Shown here: one piece after another, positions 1 through 5,905 of the stretch
Layout: each line of letters starts with the position of its first letter
How positions within the stretch are numbered: position 1 is the stretch's first letter
Assembly (NCBI GenBank): GCA_016193065.1
Contig: JACPSX010000009.1
Coordinates: 1-6,577, forward strand
Origin: Candidatus Tectimicrobiota bacterium
GTDB lineage: Bacteria > JACPSX01
Direction: 5' to 3'
Length of the DNA stretch: 6,577 nucleotides
The notes under the pieces: generated by a model
Database searches by the model: none
The model's input: only the letters and a program-made list of their open reading frames with translations
What the model was told of the DNA's origin: nothing
Translations under genes and position numbers: made by a program

Positions 1-1193
1 AACCATGGAGCCGAGTACTCCCTGTAGGGCCAGTCGACCACGTATCCTGGAAAAGGATAAAAAGCCGAAGCTGTCCACTCCCAGACATTTCCGATCATCT
101 GACGACAACCAAAAGCACTATCCCCAAGCGGAAATGCCCCGACGTCAACACAACCCAGAAAGCGAGAATCCAGGTTGGCATGTTCAGGAGAGGGGGGTTC
201 ATCTCCCCAAGCATACCTTCGCTTGTGCGCTGTGATTCTTTTGCCATCAGGGGTGGGCTCTGCACTAGCTGCCATTTCCCACTCTGCTTCGGTAGGAAGG
301 CGTCTACCTGCCCAGTTACAATAAGCCTCAGCTTCGTACCAATTCACGTGGATGACAGGCGCATGCTCTTCAAGCGGAACGAGTTTGTTAAAGTGTCTGC
401 GCAGCCAACCTTTCCCTGCACGTTCCCAATAAACAGGATGTTGAGCACCCATCTTCACACGCCATACCCAGCCTTGATGACTCCAAAGTTCACGCCGCAG
501 ATATCCTCGGTCTTCGACAAACTGGACAAACTCCGCATTGGTCACGGGGGCGCGGGCTATTTTGAAAGGAGGCACTTCCACGGGATGGGCCCATTTCTCA
601 TTGTCCCACACAAACGGCAAGTCCGGCGTAGCGCCAAGCTGAAAAGTCCCCCCGGGTATTTCGACGTCACCGGGCAGTGGCCCGCTGCGGATCTCAGCCA
701 AGGCGGATTTTCTCTCGGCGATGCTCAGCGGGGGTTCAGGGTACTCCAGAGTCTGCCGCATATAAGTAAAGGCCTCCCCGTGCATATCTTCATGAAGAAC
801 GGAAAGGAGAAATAAATAATTTTCCTGAGCCTCAGGCTCATGGGAACCGAGCCGATCAACAACCTGCTCAAACACCCGGCGCATATAAGCTAAAGTTCCT
901 TCTCTCGAAGGGAGAGGTAGGTCCCAGCGGTCATCATGATCCACCTTAAACGAATCGTAGAGGTGCTCGGCCCCTTCCAAGAGAAATCGGCCCGAACCAA
1001 GTACGCGAAGGAGAAACACATCATAGAAGAAAGCCACATGTCCCAATTCCCAGCGGAATGGGTTCACTATTTCCATTTTTGGGACAATCAATTGGTCGTC
1101 CTCCAGATCGGCGACCAATTCCAGTGTACGTTGACGAGCATCCTTGACCAACTGGAACAATTGCTCGGCCGGAAGCTTGAATTGTTTGCTCAT
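1..1193 (-). CDS. EgtB/SenA-type non-heme iron sulfoxide (or selenoneine) synthase, 3' end beyond the window
   Basis: Reading the minus strand from the ATG at 1193 gives 397 codons with no stop before the window edge. Residues 1-150 form a DinB-like domain with the iron ligands of EgtB: H52 (in ELGHVAFFYDVF), then H134 and H138 in HEDMHGE, the HxxxHxE signature. Residues about 172-397 form an FGE-sulfatase (formylglycine-generating-enzyme-like) domain: PVTNAEFVQFVE at 216-227, RRLPTEAEWE at 297-306 and GNVWEWTAS at 368-376. Family members run to roughly 430-450 residues, so about 30-50 are missing. Known relatives use Fe(II) and O2 to join a sulfur donor (EgtB, OvoA) or a selenosugar (SenA) to a histidine derivative such as hercynine. 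Which substrate is used here cannot be read from this part. GAGGAG lies 7 nt before the ATG and fixes the start. The gene is visibly more A/T-rich than the ATPase gene upstream. No egtD or senB partner is in the window. The DinB-plus-FGE architecture is secure; the exact subfamily is not. Confidence 0.87.
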   Translation of the reverse strand, partial: MSKQFKLPAEQLFQLVKDARQRTLELVADLEDDQLIVPKMEIVNPFRWELGHVAFFYDVFLLRVLGSGRFLLEGAEHLYDSFKVDHDDRWDLPLPSREGTLAYMRRVFEQVVDRLGSHEPEAQENYLFLLSVLHEDMHGEAFTYMRQTLEYPEPPLSIAERKSALAEIRSGPLPGDVEIPGGTFQLGATPDLPFVWDNEKWAHPVEVPPFKIARAPVTNAEFVQFVEDRGYLRRELWSHQGWVWRVKMGAQHPVYWERAGKGWLRRHFNKLVPLEEHAPVIHVNWYEAEAYCNWAGRRLPTEAEWEMAASAEPTPDGKRITAHKRRYAWGDEPPSPEHANLDSRFLGCVDVGAFPLGDSAFGCRQMIGNVWEWTASAFYPFPGYVVDWPYREYSAPW

Positions 1194-1224
1194 TGGACTT
1201 CTCCTCAGAGATTTCTATTAGAGG

Positions 1225-1338
1225 CTACGGAAGCTTTGACTTACAGTACTTCCAAGCCCTGACATACCCCTGGACCACCCGATTTTTGCTGCTTCCCGTT
1301 GGGACGTCCAGTACCATAATCTCAGGTATATGCTTCAC
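1225..1338 (-). CDS. possible small protein of 37 residues, unknown
   Basis: A GTG-started ORF of 37 codons lies in the gap between the DUF7482-like gene and the EgtB-like gene. GGAGGAG ends 8 nt before the GTG, which is the main reason to list it; the TAG stop at 1225 is 31 nt from the next start. The product begins VKHIPEIMVLDVP and ends in a basic tail (AWKYCKSKLP) with one cysteine and two tryptophan/tyrosine residues close together. No signal peptide, membrane segment or known motif is visible. It could equally be an untranslated spacer in which a good Shine-Dalgarno sequence precedes a chance ORF. It was found by eye, and no homologue is known to me. Confidence 0.28.
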   Translation of the reverse strand: MKHIPEIMVLDVPTGSSKNRVVQGYVRAWKYCKSKLP

Positions 1339-1372
1339 AACGCATTCTCCTCCAGATCGTCGAGATTTTTCC

Positions 1373-1921
1373 CTACCGCTGCCCGCCCGGCCAGGTCAGC
1401 ATCGGCATGTTGACGACGATACCGGGCCGCTCGATCGTCACTTCGCCTCTGGCCTCTGCTTCTTTGACCGCTGCGGCAGACTTGAGCACACGCGCGGATT
1501 TCTCTTCTTTCCAGACGATGAGGTTCAGTGCACGCAACGGGCTGTAACCCTGCATATTCGGGGGATAATCGAACACGTCCGGCTGGAACCCGAAAGGCCC
1601 CCCGCCTTTGACGCCGTTGGTGAAGACGTAGACATTCGCGAGCGTCACTTCGGGTATCCGGGCAAGCGAGGGGACAACAAGGACCGGAGATTTCATCATG
1701 TCGGTCAGCATTTTGGCAACTTTGGAGTCCGACGCCTCGGTGTGAAGGAAAAGTATTTCCTCTCCTTCCGAATAACCTCTGACCGGAGGCACTGTAGGTC
1801 CTGTCACTGTGCCCATCCCGGTCATCTGGCCCGCGGCGGGGGGAGTTTTCACGAAATAGCCCGCGGCATATCCGGTGAACAGAGCCGCGAGGAGTACAGC
1901 AAATTGCGCCCACTTCCGCAT
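1373..1921 (-). CDS. membrane-anchored extracytoplasmic protein, DUF7482-like, coupled to the metal ATPase
   Basis: The 182-residue product starts with a short charged end and a hydrophobic stretch (residues 4-24, WAQFAVLLAALFTGYAAGY). This is a signal anchor or signal peptide without a lipobox cysteine, so the rest is probably outside the cytoplasmic membrane. A Pro/Gly/Thr linker (about 26-50) leads into a folded part with ILFLHTEASD at 56-65, MMKSPVLVVPSLARIP at 75-90, ANVYVFTNGVKG at 95-106, GPFGFQPDVFDYPP at 108-121 and a C-terminal VVNMPMLTWPGG at 169-180. From memory these blocks match the DUF7482 family, whose function is unknown; I could not confirm this by search. There is no cysteine, but methionines are scattered (33, 36, 71, 75, 76, 123, 172, 174). 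Its ATG follows the ATPase stop by one nucleotide and its Shine-Dalgarno (GGAGGG) lies in the last ATPase codons, so translation is almost certainly coupled. A role alongside metal export is inferred from that coupling only. Confidence 0.85.
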   Translation of the reverse strand: MRKWAQFAVLLAALFTGYAAGYFVKTPPAAGQMTGMGTVTGPTVPPVRGYSEGEEILFLHTEASDSKVAKMLTDMMKSPVLVVPSLARIPEVTLANVYVFTNGVKGGGPFGFQPDVFDYPPNMQGYSPLRALNLIVWKEEKSARVLKSAAAVKEAEARGEVTIERPGIVVNMPMLTWPGGQR

Positions 1922-1922
1922 T

Positions 1923-4340
1923 TCAGTCCCCTCCTATGACATGGCCAAGGCGCGTGAGGGCCTCTTCGATGGCCGTCCACTGCGCTTGGCCGTTGCGCAT
2001 CGTCACCACCACTTGCTTCGTTTGAGGATCCCCCTCCACCGCTACCACGGCCGGCAGCCTTCCGAGGGTCTCCTGGATTTTGGTCACGCACCCCTGACAG
2101 TGAATGCTAGGGACCCTGAGCGTCACCCGCCGGACCGCCGCTGGAGGTTTTCCGTGCCGGGGCACCAGACGACCCCCGAAGGAGTTGAGCATGACCGCCG
2201 TCACGCTGGCGGCCATGGCCGCCATGGCCCAGGCCGGAGCGACCAGCCCGGTTGCGGCCAGGGGGACGCCCACGCCGTTGAAGCTGAACGCTATGGCCAG
2301 ATTCTGCACTGTCTTCCGGTAAGACCTCCGGGCGATGTGGTAGGCGTCCACCACGGCGGTGAGGCGCTCCCCTACCAGAACAATGTCCGCCGACTCCATG
2401 GCGATGTCCGTGCCCGAGGCCATGGCAAGCCCCACGTCGGCCTGCATCAGAGCCGGGGCGTCGTTGATCCCGTCCCCAACCATGGCCACCCGTTTCTCCT
2501 CACGCTGGAAAGCCCGCACCCTCTCAGCCTTCTCCTGGGGAAGGACCTGAGCCAGGACCTCGCGGATCCCGACCTGCCCTGCCACCGCGCGCGCGGTTCG
2601 CTCATTGTCTCCAGTGATCATGACCGGCTCCATCCCGGCGCGGCGCAGCCCGGCAACGGCTTCCGCCGCATCCTCCTTTACCGCGTCGGCCAGAACCATG
2701 AGCCCGGCAGCCCGATCATCCACCGCCACGGTAATCACGGTCCCCCCTCGGGCTTCGCGCTCCGCGGCCGGTTCGGAGAGCGCATCGGTCGTGACGCCCA
2801 ACTCGGCAAGGAACCGCAGGGTTCCCACCAACACCGGTCTCCCCCCCACCACAGCGCGAATCCCCTTTCCTGCGACCGCTTCAAAGTCCTCCACCCGGTC
2901 CAGCGCCAGGCCCCCACTCTTCGCCCTTCCGACGACCGCGCGCCCCAGCGGATGTTCGGAGACCTGCTCGGCGGAGGCGGCCAGGGCGAGAAGCTCGTCG
3001 CTCTTCCATTCGTTCAGCGGCAAGACCTCAACCACCTGAGGCTTGCCGTGGGTAATCGTGCCGGTCTTGTCCAGGACAACAACCCAGACGTCTTTGAAGG
3101 CCTGGAACGAAGCCGCGCTTCGCATCAGGATCCCTTGCCGGGCGGCCTCTCCCCCGCCGCGGATCATGGCGAGCGGCGTTGCCATGCCGAGGGCGCAGGG
3201 ATACCCCATCACGAGCACCGCCAGGGCCGCAAACCCGGCGCGGTCCCAATCGGGAAGGCCAAAGAGAATCCACCCGCCGAGCGTCCAGAAGAAAAAGGCG
3301 GCCGCTCCCACCGCAAGGACTCCGGGAACGAAGTACACGAGAATGCGGTCCAGGAGAAGAAGTATCCCGGGCTTGAGCGCTCGCGCCTCCTGGATGTGAC
3401 GGGCCACCTGCCGGAGAAAACTCTCCTCGCCCACTTTGCTCACACGGACGAGCAGGGTCCCGGAGTGGTTCACCGACCCGCCGATCACCTCCTGGCCCGG
3501 AAGCTTCTCCCGCGGTATGGACTCACCGGTGACCAGACTTTCGTCGACGGCTGAGATCCCCTCCTCCACGACCCCGTCCACCGGGATCTGCTCGCCGGGG
3601 CGGATGCGGACCCGATCGCCCCTCCGGACCTCCTCGATCGGCAGATCCACCTCGCTCCCATCCCTCACTACCCGGGCCGTCGGGGGCTGCAGCGACAGGA
3701 GCTTCTTCACCGCCTGGGAGGAGCGAGTCCTGACCAGGAGTGAAGCGTAGTTACCCAGTAGGTGATAGGCTGTGACGAAGACTGCCACCCCAAAGAAATC
3801 CGGGCTGGGGAACAGCGGATGGACGAGGCCGATCGCTCCTCCGAGAAGTCCGCCGAAAGCTGCGACCTCCATGAGGACGTGCTGGTTCAGGATACGGCGC
3901 CGGGCAGAAGCCCAGGCCATCTTCAGGAAATTTAGACCGAGACCGAACACCATCAGGAAAGCCAGGATCGTCAGGATCCAGAGGGTCCAGGGGTGGGGGC
4001 GGCCAGACCACATGAGGAACATCGCCATGAAAGCCACCCAGGCTGCGGCCCCCGCGATGATCAGGCGGTCGCGCTCCCGCCGGAGCTCTGCTTCCTCCTC
4101 CTCGAAGGTCCGGATCTTGTCGGGGTCCCGCACCGTATAGCCCAGGCTCTGAAGCGTCCCCGTGAGCGTGACACTTTTCACGCGCTTCGGGTCGTAGGTG
4201 ACCAGGGCCTCCTCGTGAGCCAGGCTCACATGGACGCCCGCCACACCCTCGATCCTTCCGAGCCCCTTCTCGATGGTCGCCGCGCAGAAAGAGCAGCCCA
4301 TCCCGCCGATCTTGACCTGAAGCTTCGCCGTGGACATCAT
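1923..4340 (-). CDS. P1B-type heavy-metal-translocating ATPase, CopA-like, with HMA domains at both ends and a YPC motif
   Basis: The 805-residue product (numbered from the ATG at 4340) is an ATP-driven metal exporter of the inner membrane. An N-terminal HMA domain (about 6-75) carries GMGCSFC with C16 and C19. A second HMA domain is at the C-terminus (about 738-801) with HCQGC, C748 and C751. Between them lie eight predicted helices, the actuator TGES (271-274), the phosphorylation site DKTGT (D424), the P1B HP dipeptide (H463-P464), TGDN (576-579) and GDGIND (622-627). The transport helix reads MGYPCALGMATP, so Y380-P-C382 replaces the CPC of Cu(I) ATPases. The YN of helix 7 is FN (687-688), and the MxxSS of helix 8 is MAASV from M709. 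The catalytic parts are intact, so the protein should pump, but its metal is uncertain: Cu(I) is likely, not shown. GAGG sits 5 nt before ATG 4340 and 8 nt before an adjacent ATG at 4337; either may be used. A TTG 27 nt further upstream has a poorer site. A MerR remnant precedes it and a coupled DUF7482-like gene follows. Confidence 0.93.
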   Translation of the reverse strand: MMSTAKLQVKIGGMGCSFCAATIEKGLGRIEGVAGVHVSLAHEEALVTYDPKRVKSVTLTGTLQSLGYTVRDPDKIRTFEEEEAELRRERDRLIIAGAAAWVAFMAMFLMWSGRPHPWTLWILTILAFLMVFGLGLNFLKMAWASARRRILNQHVLMEVAAFGGLLGGAIGLVHPLFPSPDFFGVAVFVTAYHLLGNYASLLVRTRSSQAVKKLLSLQPPTARVVRDGSEVDLPIEEVRRGDRVRIRPGEQIPVDGVVEEGISAVDESLVTGESIPREKLPGQEVIGGSVNHSGTLLVRVSKVGEESFLRQVARHIQEARALKPGILLLLDRILVYFVPGVLAVGAAAFFFWTLGGWILFGLPDWDRAGFAALAVLVMGYPCALGMATPLAMIRGGGEAARQGILMRSAASFQAFKDVWVVVLDKTGTITHGKPQVVEVLPLNEWKSDELLALAASAEQVSEHPLGRAVVGRAKSGGLALDRVEDFEAVAGKGIRAVVGGRPVLVGTLRFLAELGVTTDALSEPAAEREARGGTVITVAVDDRAAGLMVLADAVKEDAAEAVAGLRRAGMEPVMITGDNERTARAVAGQVGIREVLAQVLPQEKAERVRAFQREEKRVAMVGDGINDAPALMQADVGLAMASGTDIAMESADIVLVGERLTAVVDAYHIARRSYRKTVQNLAIAFSFNGVGVPLAATGLVAPAWAMAAMAASVTAVMLNSFGGRLVPRHGKPPAAVRRVTLRVPSIHCQGCVTKIQETLGRLPAVVAVEGDPQTKQVVVTMRNGQAQWTAIEEALTRLGHVIGGD

Positions 4341-4348
4341 GGTCCCCT

Positions 4349-4456
4349 CTAAGCTCCCCGACGGCAAACGCGGCTCGTGCCTCTCGAAGCTTCAATATGG
4401 GGACAAACCCCGGCCCGTCTCCCCAATTCGCTGATTTTGAGTCTTGCCTCCGGCAT
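4349..4456 (-). pseudogene. remnant of a MerR-family regulator (N-terminal helix-turn-helix only)
   Basis: An ATG at 4456 preceded by AGGAGG (4 nt spacing) opens a 35-codon frame that is too short for a standard gene call. It begins MPEARLKISELGRRAGVCPH, which matches the first helix-turn-helix of MerR regulators (typically LKIGELARRAGVSPHTIRYYE). After residue 20 the likeness stops: the expected TIRYYE is absent, and the frame runs through IEASRGTSRVCRRGA to a TAG only 8 nt before the ATPase start. A whole MerR protein has about 110-140 residues, so some 100 codons are missing. The break falls at a GGGG-TCCCC palindrome, suggesting a deletion or rearrangement there. CueR-type MerR genes commonly sit beside copA, so this is probably the lost regulator of the ATPase. 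A leader peptide that happens to resemble MerR is less likely but possible. It is too short to fold as a MerR DNA-binding domain. Confidence 0.55.
4398..4425. repeat. imperfect GGGGAC palindrome, REP-like
   Basis: TGGGGA at 4398-4403 and TCCCCA at 4420-4425 form a 6-bp dyad around a GC-rich centre. The left half also holds GGGGACAAACCCC (4399-4411). It overlaps the MerR remnant near the point where MerR similarity ends. The sequence resembles the GGGGACAG-type REP palindromes scattered in many proteobacterial genomes and often tied to RAYT (REP-associated tyrosine) transposases. No transposase is present here. Confidence 0.4.
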
Positions 4457-4477
4457 ATGACCTCCTGAATCCAAGAT

Positions 4478-4493
4478 TACTCATTCCAGTATA
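4478..4493 (-). promoter_or_regulatory. possible -10 box and shared element upstream of the MerR remnant and ATPase
   Basis: On the minus strand TATACT (4493-4488) is followed directly by GGAATGAGTA (4487-4478), 21 nt before the ATG of the MerR remnant. TATACT is a good -10 match, but no convincing -35 hexamer is found 16-19 nt upstream and no clear MerR dyad is seen. The 10-mer GGAATGAGTA recurs in the same orientation upstream of the reductase gene (5819-5810). The ATPase unit may instead be transcribed by read-through from the reductase gene, because no terminator is visible between them. Confidence 0.25.
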
Positions 4494-4530
4494 GAGATTC
4501 CGCCGCCTCACCGGGAGTCTCCGCAACCAC

Positions 4531-4544
4531 GGGGACAGATCCCC
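4531..4544. repeat. GGGGACAGATCCCC palindrome, REP-like
   Basis: A 14-bp palindrome with 5-bp arms (GGGGA/TCCCC) and a 4-nt centre lies just past the reductase stop codon. It shares GGGGACA...CCCC with the element at 4398-4425, about 130 bp away. A U-tract is absent, so it is not an intrinsic terminator. It fits the common GGGGACAG class of dispersed intergenic palindromes. Confidence 0.45.
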
Positions 4545-4547
4545 AGG

Positions 4548-5750
4548 CTAGGATGCCAGGCCCGCCAGGTAGTGCTCCGCCGCCAGGGCGGCCTTGCAGC
4601 CGTCGCCTGCGGCCGTAACCGCCTGCCGGAAGCGATGATCAAAGGCATCTCCCGCAACGAATACTCCCCGCACGGAGGTCTGGGGAAATTCCTTGCTCAC
4701 CATATAGCCTCGCTCATCCATCTCCAGTTGTCCCTTGAAGATGGATGTATTAGGCTCATGCCCGATCGCGACAAATACTCCCTGACAGAAGAGGTCCTTC
4801 TCCTCAAGGCTTTTTCTGTCCACGATTCTGATCCCTGTTACTCCCTTCTCATGAGAACCGTAGATCTCTTTCACCTCGGTATTCCAGAGAAAGCCGATCT
4901 TCTCGTTCTTGAACGCCCTTTCCTGCATGATCTGGCTCGCCCGGAATTTGTCTCGTCGGTGGATTACCGTCACCCTGGACGCAAACTTACTTACGGAAAG
5001 GGCCTCCTCCAGGGCAGAATCTCCGCCTCCCACAACCGCCACCTCTCTATCCTTGAAGAAGGGGCCGTCACAGGTGGCGCAGGTGGAAACCCCATATCCG
5101 CGGAGCTCCCGCTCTCCCTTAGCGCTCAGCTCGCGTGGCGAGGCCCCTGTGGCGATGATCAGAGCATCAGCGCGAAGATTGCAGCAGTCCGAAAGCTCAA
5201 TAAAAAAGGGCCGTCGGGAAAGGTCAACCGAGACGGCTTCTGCGGTGATAAATTGCGTGCCGAATTTTTCCGCCTGCGCCCTCGTTCTCTGCATCAGCTC
5301 CGGCCCTTGCACTCCGTCGGGAAATCCCGGATAGTTTTCTACGAGCGTCGTGGTAAAAAGCTGTCCCCCGGGGTCGCGACCTTCAACCACTATAGGCTTA
5401 AGGCCTGCCCGAGCAGCATAGATGGCCGCAGTGAGCCCTGCCGATCCTGAACCGACGATGACCAGCCGGGTCCGGATCTCCGTGGGCTTCGCCTTGAGCC
5501 CCAGAAGCGGGTCCAGCTTGCCGCTGTTGGCCAGGTCCCGCAGATCGTCGAAGCCGCCGATCAGCTCGCCGTCGATGAAGATCTCCGGCACGGTCTTTCT
5601 CCCCTTGGAGCGCGCGAGCATTTCCTGGAGCCTTTCGGGACTTTCCTCCACGTTGATTTCCGTGTACTCCTGCCCCTTTTCCCGGAGGAGTTCCTTGGCC
5701 TTCTGACAGTAGGGGCATTCCTTCTTGGTGTAGATTTCTATCCGCGGCAT
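4548..5750 (-). CDS. glutaredoxin-thioredoxin reductase fusion protein
   Basis: This 400-residue soluble enzyme joins a glutaredoxin to a low-molecular-weight thioredoxin reductase. Residues 1-85 are glutaredoxin: the CPYC active site (C12, C15), the cis-proline loop TVPEIFIDG (53-61) and GGFDDL (65-70). A short linker (about 84-93) leads to the FAD motif VGSGSAG (99-105), GGQ at 128-130, the redox pair CATC (C224, C227), the NADPH motif GGGDSA (241-246), HRRDKFRASQ (264-273) and the C-terminal FAD motif GDAFDHRFRQAVTAAGDG (367-384). All catalytic residues are present. The likely reaction is NADPH to FAD to CATC to the attached CPYC, giving a self-contained disulfide or glutathione-mixed-disulfide reductase. 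It might still reduce free thioredoxin. GGGGGAG lies 7 nt before the ATG. The protein is about the sum of a glutaredoxin and a roughly 310-residue TrxB, so nothing is truncated. It has its own leader region behind a strong terminator and sits upstream of the metal ATPase, which suits a role in metal or oxidative stress, though this link is inference. Confidence 0.94.
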   Translation of the reverse strand: MPRIEIYTKKECPYCQKAKELLREKGQEYTEINVEESPERLQEMLARSKGRKTVPEIFIDGELIGGFDDLRDLANSGKLDPLLGLKAKPTEIRTRLVIVGSGSAGLTAAIYAARAGLKPIVVEGRDPGGQLFTTTLVENYPGFPDGVQGPELMQRTRAQAEKFGTQFITAEAVSVDLSRRPFFIELSDCCNLRADALIIATGASPRELSAKGERELRGYGVSTCATCDGPFFKDREVAVVGGGDSALEEALSVSKFASRVTVIHRRDKFRASQIMQERAFKNEKIGFLWNTEVKEIYGSHEKGVTGIRIVDRKSLEEKDLFCQGVFVAIGHEPNTSIFKGQLEMDERGYMVSKEFPQTSVRGVFVAGDAFDHRFRQAVTAAGDGCKAALAAEHYLAGLAS

Positions 5751-5775
5751 GTTTCTTCTCCCCCTAAAATGCGAT

Positions 5776-5843
5776 TTTTTTCCCTGTTTCGAGAGCGATG
5801 ATCAGAGTGTACTCATTCCGGCGCCGTCGAGACAGGGAAAAAA
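5776..5843. repeat. 17-bp imperfect inverted repeat in the leader of the reductase gene
   Basis: The arm at 5776-5792 (TTTTTTCCCTGTTTCGA) and the arm at 5827-5843 (TCGAGACAGGGAAAAAA) are complementary at 16 of 17 positions, with a 34-nt centre. The centre holds a smaller palindrome, GAGTGTACTC (5805-5814), and the 10-mer shared with the ATPase upstream region. The pair begins 26 nt before the reductase ATG. It could be an operator pair, a long 5'-UTR hairpin, or both. It lacks the arrangement of an intrinsic terminator, because on either strand the U-tract comes before the stem, not after it. Confidence 0.6.
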
Positions 5844-5867
5844 GCTCGTTCCGCAACCGGCGGAGGC

Positions 5868-5893
5868 AAAAAAAAGGGGCCCCGCAGGGCCCC
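5868..5893 (-). terminator. intrinsic terminator after the small exported protein gene
   Basis: On the minus strand GGGGCCC, the loop TGCG and GGGCCCC form a perfect 7-bp GC stem followed at once by eight T residues (5875-5868). It lies 12 nt beyond the TAA of the exported-protein gene, so it ends the anti-sigma/exported-protein unit and separates it from the reductase gene. Confidence 0.93.
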
Positions 5894-5905
5894 CGGCGTC
5901 GGAGT

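Noticed and set aside
180-815. 211-codon open frame on the plus strand
   Set aside because: It is the antisense shadow of the EgtB-like gene, which carries clear motifs on the minus strand.
1335-1913. 192-codon minus-strand frame overlapping the DUF7482-like gene
   Set aside because: It is the out-of-frame reading of the same stretch: Arg/Gly-rich, without motifs, and lacking the well-placed ribosome binding site of the 1921 start.
1875-3554. 559-codon open frame on the plus strand
   Set aside because: It runs antisense to the P1B ATPase, whose motifs are unambiguous. The translation is rich in His, Arg, Pro and Gly with no domain, typical of a shadow frame in GC-rich DNA.
4341-4367. TTG at 4367 as the ATPase start
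   Set aside because: It adds nine residues absent from family starts and its nearest GAGAGG is about 11 nt away, while ATG 4340/4337 has a well-spaced GAGGGG and begins just before the HMA domain.
4531-4544. Terminator after the reductase gene
   Set aside because: The hairpin has only a 5-bp stem and no T-tract on either side, so it fits a REP-like palindrome better.
5806-5858. ECF-type promoter (GGAAC/GGAAT -35 boxes) upstream of the reductase and ATPase
   Set aside because: GGAAC and GGAAT are present on the minus strand, but no matching -10 (GTC or GTT type) lies at the usual 16-19 nt spacing.
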